A stretch of DNA of 7,142 nucleotides from positions 1 through 7,142 of the forward strand of contig JAIRNN010000353.1 in NCBI GenBank assembly GCA_031257995.1, read 5' to 3'. Below the pieces are notes generated by a model, which saw only the letters and a program-made list of their open reading frames with translations, was not told the origin of the DNA and made no database searches. This document shows, in pieces, positions 5,211-7,142 of this stretch (its first letter is position 1; each line of letters starts with the position of its first letter). Origin of the DNA: Spirochaetaceae bacterium. GTDB taxonomy: Bacteria > Spirochaetota > Spirochaetia > Treponematales > Breznakiellaceae. Both the position numbers and the translations under genes were made by a program.

Positions 5211-6492
5211 GCTGTTAAAGGGGTTCCGGGATTTTTTGCCCGAAGCTGAGATAACGAAGAAGAGTCTCGAAGAGAAGATTGAGGCCGTTTTCCGCTTGAT
5301 GGGATTCGTGCCGATTGACACTCCCGCGCTGGAATATGCCCAAGTACTTTTTGGCAAGGGGGGCGGCGAGACCGACAAGCAGGGCTATCGGTTTGAGGAT
5401 TCGGGGGGCCGCGCCGTCGCGCTCCGCTTTGACCTCACGGTGCCCTTTGCGCGTTTTGCCGCCTTGCATCTCTCTGAGCTGCCTATGCCGTTCAAGCGTT
5501 ACCATATCGCGAAAGTGTGGCGCGGGGAAAACACCCAACGGGGCCGTTACCGCGAGTTTACCCAGTGCGACTTTGACATCATCGGCACGGAGAGCGTGGC
5601 ATCGGATTTTGAGGTCCTGCTCACCATGCACAAGGCGCTTTCCGCGATTGCCGGGGGCGGCGTTACCATCCGGGTGAACCACCGGGGGCTTTTCAACTGT
5701 TTCCTCGCCCGGATTGGAGCGCGGGAACAGTCCGTCGAGGTGCTTCGCGCTGTGGACAAACGCGCCAAGATCGGTGAGGCCGAGACTGCGAAACTGCTCG
5801 CCGCATTGCTGGATGAAAAGCGCGCCGCCGGGGTGCTTGAATATGCGCACGCCGCCGGGGGCTCCTCCTCGTGGGAGGAAACGCTGGATAAAATCACCGC
5901 GCTTTCGGGCGGGGACTGCGAGGAATCGCGCCGTCTCCGCTGCCTCCATTCCTTTATGCGGGAAACCGGCATTGATTCGTCCTTTGTCCTCGACCCCTCG
6001 ATTGCCCGCGGCCTTGACTATTACACCGGGGTCGTTTTCGAGAGCTTTCTCGACGCGCTTCCCGGCATCGGCTCGGTTTGTTCGGGGGGCCGCTACGACG
6101 ACCTCGCCGGGCTCTACTGCAAACAACGCCTCTCCGGGGTGGGCGCGTCTGTCGGCCTCGACCGTCTCATCGCCGCGCTTGAGGCGGCCGGCAGCCTCGA
6201 CAAATCCGGCAGTTACGCGAAAGCCGCCGTCGCCTGTGTCAAAGCGGAGGATGCGGGCAGGTATCAGGCCCTCGCCGAAAAACTCCGCGCCGCCGGAACC
6301 GCCTGCGAAGTCTTTCTCGAACCGGCAAAACTCACTGCCCAGTACCAGACAGCCGAAAAGAAAGGCATCTCCTTTGTCATTATAATAGAAGAAAACGGCG
6401 CCCTCACCCTGAGAGAGCTTGCCAAACGCGAGAACCGGACGGGCCTCACCGTTAGCGAGGTAGTTGCGACACTGGATAACCGCGAGGATTAA
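5197..6492 (+). CDS. hisS: Histidyl-tRNA synthetase (class II)
   Basis: Charges tRNA-His with histidine in the cytoplasm, using ATP. 431 residues, normal for the family. Class II core: motif 1 region GFVPIDTPALEYA (36-48), the ATP/His pocket segment ALRFDLTVPFARF, motif 2 RYHIAKVWRGENTQ with RGRYREFTQCDFD (101-127), the histidine-specific ARGLDYYTG (270-278), and motif 3 GVGASVGLDRL (314-324). A C-terminal anticodon-binding alpha/beta domain follows from about 340. FDLTVPFARF and QCDFDIIG resemble eukaryote/archaeal-like HisRS more than the usual bacterial LRPEGT...HQLGVEVFG form, which would fit spirochaetes (inference). ATG 5197 lies inside the end of ricT and is preceded by GGGGGA at 5182-5187, 9 bases away. 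The reading frame is intact and the stop codon abuts repeat R5. Confidence 0.97.
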   Translation: MIEPKLLKGFRDFLPEAEITKKSLEEKIEAVFRLMGFVPIDTPALEYAQVLFGKGGGETDKQGYRFEDSGGRAVALRFDLTVPFARFAALHLSELPMPFKRYHIAKVWRGENTQRGRYREFTQCDFDIIGTESVASDFEVLLTMHKALSAIAGGGVTIRVNHRGLFNCFLARIGAREQSVEVLRAVDKRAKIGEAETAKLLAALLDEKRAAGVLEYAHAAGGSSSWEETLDKITALSGGDCEESRRLRCLHSFMRETGIDSSFVLDPSIARGLDYYTGVVFESFLDALPGIGSVCSGGRYDDLAGLYCKQRLSGVGASVGLDRLIAALEAAGSLDKSGSYAKAAVACVKAEDAGRYQALAEKLRAAGTACEVFLEPAKLTAQYQTAEKKGISFVIIIEENGALTLRELAKRENRTGLTVSEVVATLDNRED

Positions 6493-6610
6493 TCACAAAG
6501 AACCGCGGATGAAGAGGTCTGCGGAACGAAAAATCCACATGTATCCGTAACATCTGTGCCGCCATGTATGGTGCTATCCGCAGTTGAATGTGATTGAGCC
6601 GTGATTGAGG
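6489..6610. repeat. Palindromic repeat, copy R5, directly after hisS
   Basis: It starts TTAATCAC at 6489-6496, overlapping the hisS stop codon (TAA 6490-6492), and ends with GTGATTGAG at 6590-6598, repeated at 6601-6609. The edges AATCAC and GTGATT are inverted, and the length is close to R3. A local hairpin CCGCGGA (6503-6509) with TCTGCGG (6518-6524), 7 pairs including one wobble, could act as a weak terminator for hisS, although no T-run follows. Interior words ATCCGTAACATCTGTG match R2 and R3. Confidence 0.65.
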
Positions 6611-6613
6611 CGG

Positions 6614-6693
6614 GGACAGACCTCTCCTCTGGCCGTCTTTGGCCAGGACGCTCGAGGCTGTCTGTAACCCCTTTTTTGCCGTAAAGTGGGCGG
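6614..6693 (-). repeat. Structured 3' tail of RAYT-like copy B
   Basis: Homologous to the tail of copy A, in inverse orientation. Outer arms ACAGAC (6616-6621) and GTCTGT (6660-6665); inner hairpin CTGGCC (6629-6634) with GGCCAG (6641-6646) and a 6-base loop. The outside edge on the + strand reads GGGGACAGACCTC, a word type I recall near IS200/RAYT genes in other bacteria (from memory, not checked). It abuts repeat R5. Confidence 0.75.
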
Positions 6694-7142
6694 TTAGCTG
6701 GGCATCGGCGCGGGTTTGGAAGCGTTTTTCGCCGAAAAGCTCGTCGTTATCGCCATCCCGTCCGAGCGGGGGCTGCCCTAAGACAAGGTGTAGGCAACAG
6801 CCGCCGGTATCTTCGTTTTCGCCGACATTTCCACCCCCGTCCAGTCAACTTCCCCCGCCCACTCAGGCGGTCCTCCCGCCAATATCTCCGACCGGTACCG
6901 TTCACCCCAAAGATGCCCCTTCCTCCCAGTGAGGATATTGAACCGCAGGGAAAACGTTTGTTTCAGCCGCTGCATTATCAGCGGCAGTTTGAGGCCGTCG
7001 TCGGGTTTGATGTAAAACGTGAACCGCGCCCCCTCAAGCCTGAGCCCGCGCATCTCAAAGGGATAACGCTTCCTAATCTCGCGGAGTACGCGGTGGAGCA
7101 GAACTTTCGCCCACGGCAGCCGGAACAGCGGCTCGCCGATAT
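6694..7142 (-). pseudogene. RAYT/Y1-transposase-like copy B, partial with internal amber
   Basis: Runs off the right end of the window, so the N-terminus is missing. The frame opens at the edge with IGEPLFRLPWAKVLLHRVL, matching copy A from its residue 20 or so, and continues through RLEGARFTFYIKPDDGLKL, IMQRLKQTFSLRFN, LTGRKGHLWGERYRSEI and PAAVAYTLS. TAG 6780-6778 then replaces the codon aligned with W141 of copy A. Beyond it the homology goes on in frame (GMAITTSFSAKNASKPAPMPS) to TAA 6696-6694, exactly aligned with the stop of copy A, so the amber is a nonsense mutation. ATG 7053 is an internal methionine and not the start. As in copy A, no HUH histidines precede FYIKP. Loss of 28 C-terminal codons may or may not matter, since that tail is low in complexity. 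Confidence 0.75.

Noticed and set aside
5215..6126. Minus-strand ORF of 303 codons
   Set aside because: Antisense of hisS, open because of the GC-rich third positions of hisS.
2775..6780. TAG recoded as an amino acid in this organism
   Set aside because: Both internal TAGs are in accessory copies, one of which also has frameshifts; mazG, nusG-like, ricT and hisS have none.
6639..6932. + strand ORF of 97 codons at the right end
   Set aside because: It lies opposite RAYT copy B and its tail; the proline/serine-rich product is a typical antisense artefact.

Overview
The window looks like an accessory-rich stretch of a spirochaete chromosome, most likely a Treponema-like organism. This is inferred from gene content, not from a database match. 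The supporting points are: an apparently eukaryote/archaeal-like histidyl-tRNA synthetase, a RicT/PSP1-type protein with a long acidic N-terminus, a BspA-type leucine-rich-repeat surface gene, a PD-(D/E)XK (Rpn-type) transposase relic, and two REP-associated-tyrosine-transposase (RAYT/Y1)-like genes. The base composition is moderately GC-rich.

Layout. Bases 1-937 hold a decayed LRR surface-protein gene. Its 5' end is made of an interspersed repeat and its reading frame is broken by one base in a T5 run; two hairpins and AT-rich intergenic DNA follow. Bases 938-2385 carry a leftward operon, nusG-like then mazG, driven by an extended -10 promoter directly abutting the nusG start codon. Bases 2378-3447 hold a leftward Rpn/PD-(D/E)XK transposase pseudogene with two stop codons and two frameshifts, bracketed by palindromic repeats. 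Bases 3461-4118 hold RAYT-like copy A with a structured 3' tail. Bases 4152-6492 carry the rightward ricT-hisS operon, with a 14-base gene overlap. Bases 6489-7142 hold another palindromic repeat, then the inverted tail and truncated gene of RAYT-like copy B, which runs off the end of the window.

The four housekeeping genes (mazG, nusG-like, ricT, hisS) are intact, while the LRR gene, the Rpn gene and RAYT copy B are all damaged. Decay is therefore confined to accessory genes and is unlikely to be general sequencing error. The most interesting signals are: (i) the RAYT-like pair, both lacking the HUH catalytic motif but keeping an 80-base 3' tail with conserved outer arms and divergent inner hairpins, placed as inverted brackets around ricT-hisS; and (ii) a family of roughly 120-base nested palindromes with AATCAC...GTGATT edges, which supply the C-terminus and stop codon of MazG, abut the hisS stop codon and overlap the nusG promoter region. 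No tRNA, rRNA or CRISPR array was seen.
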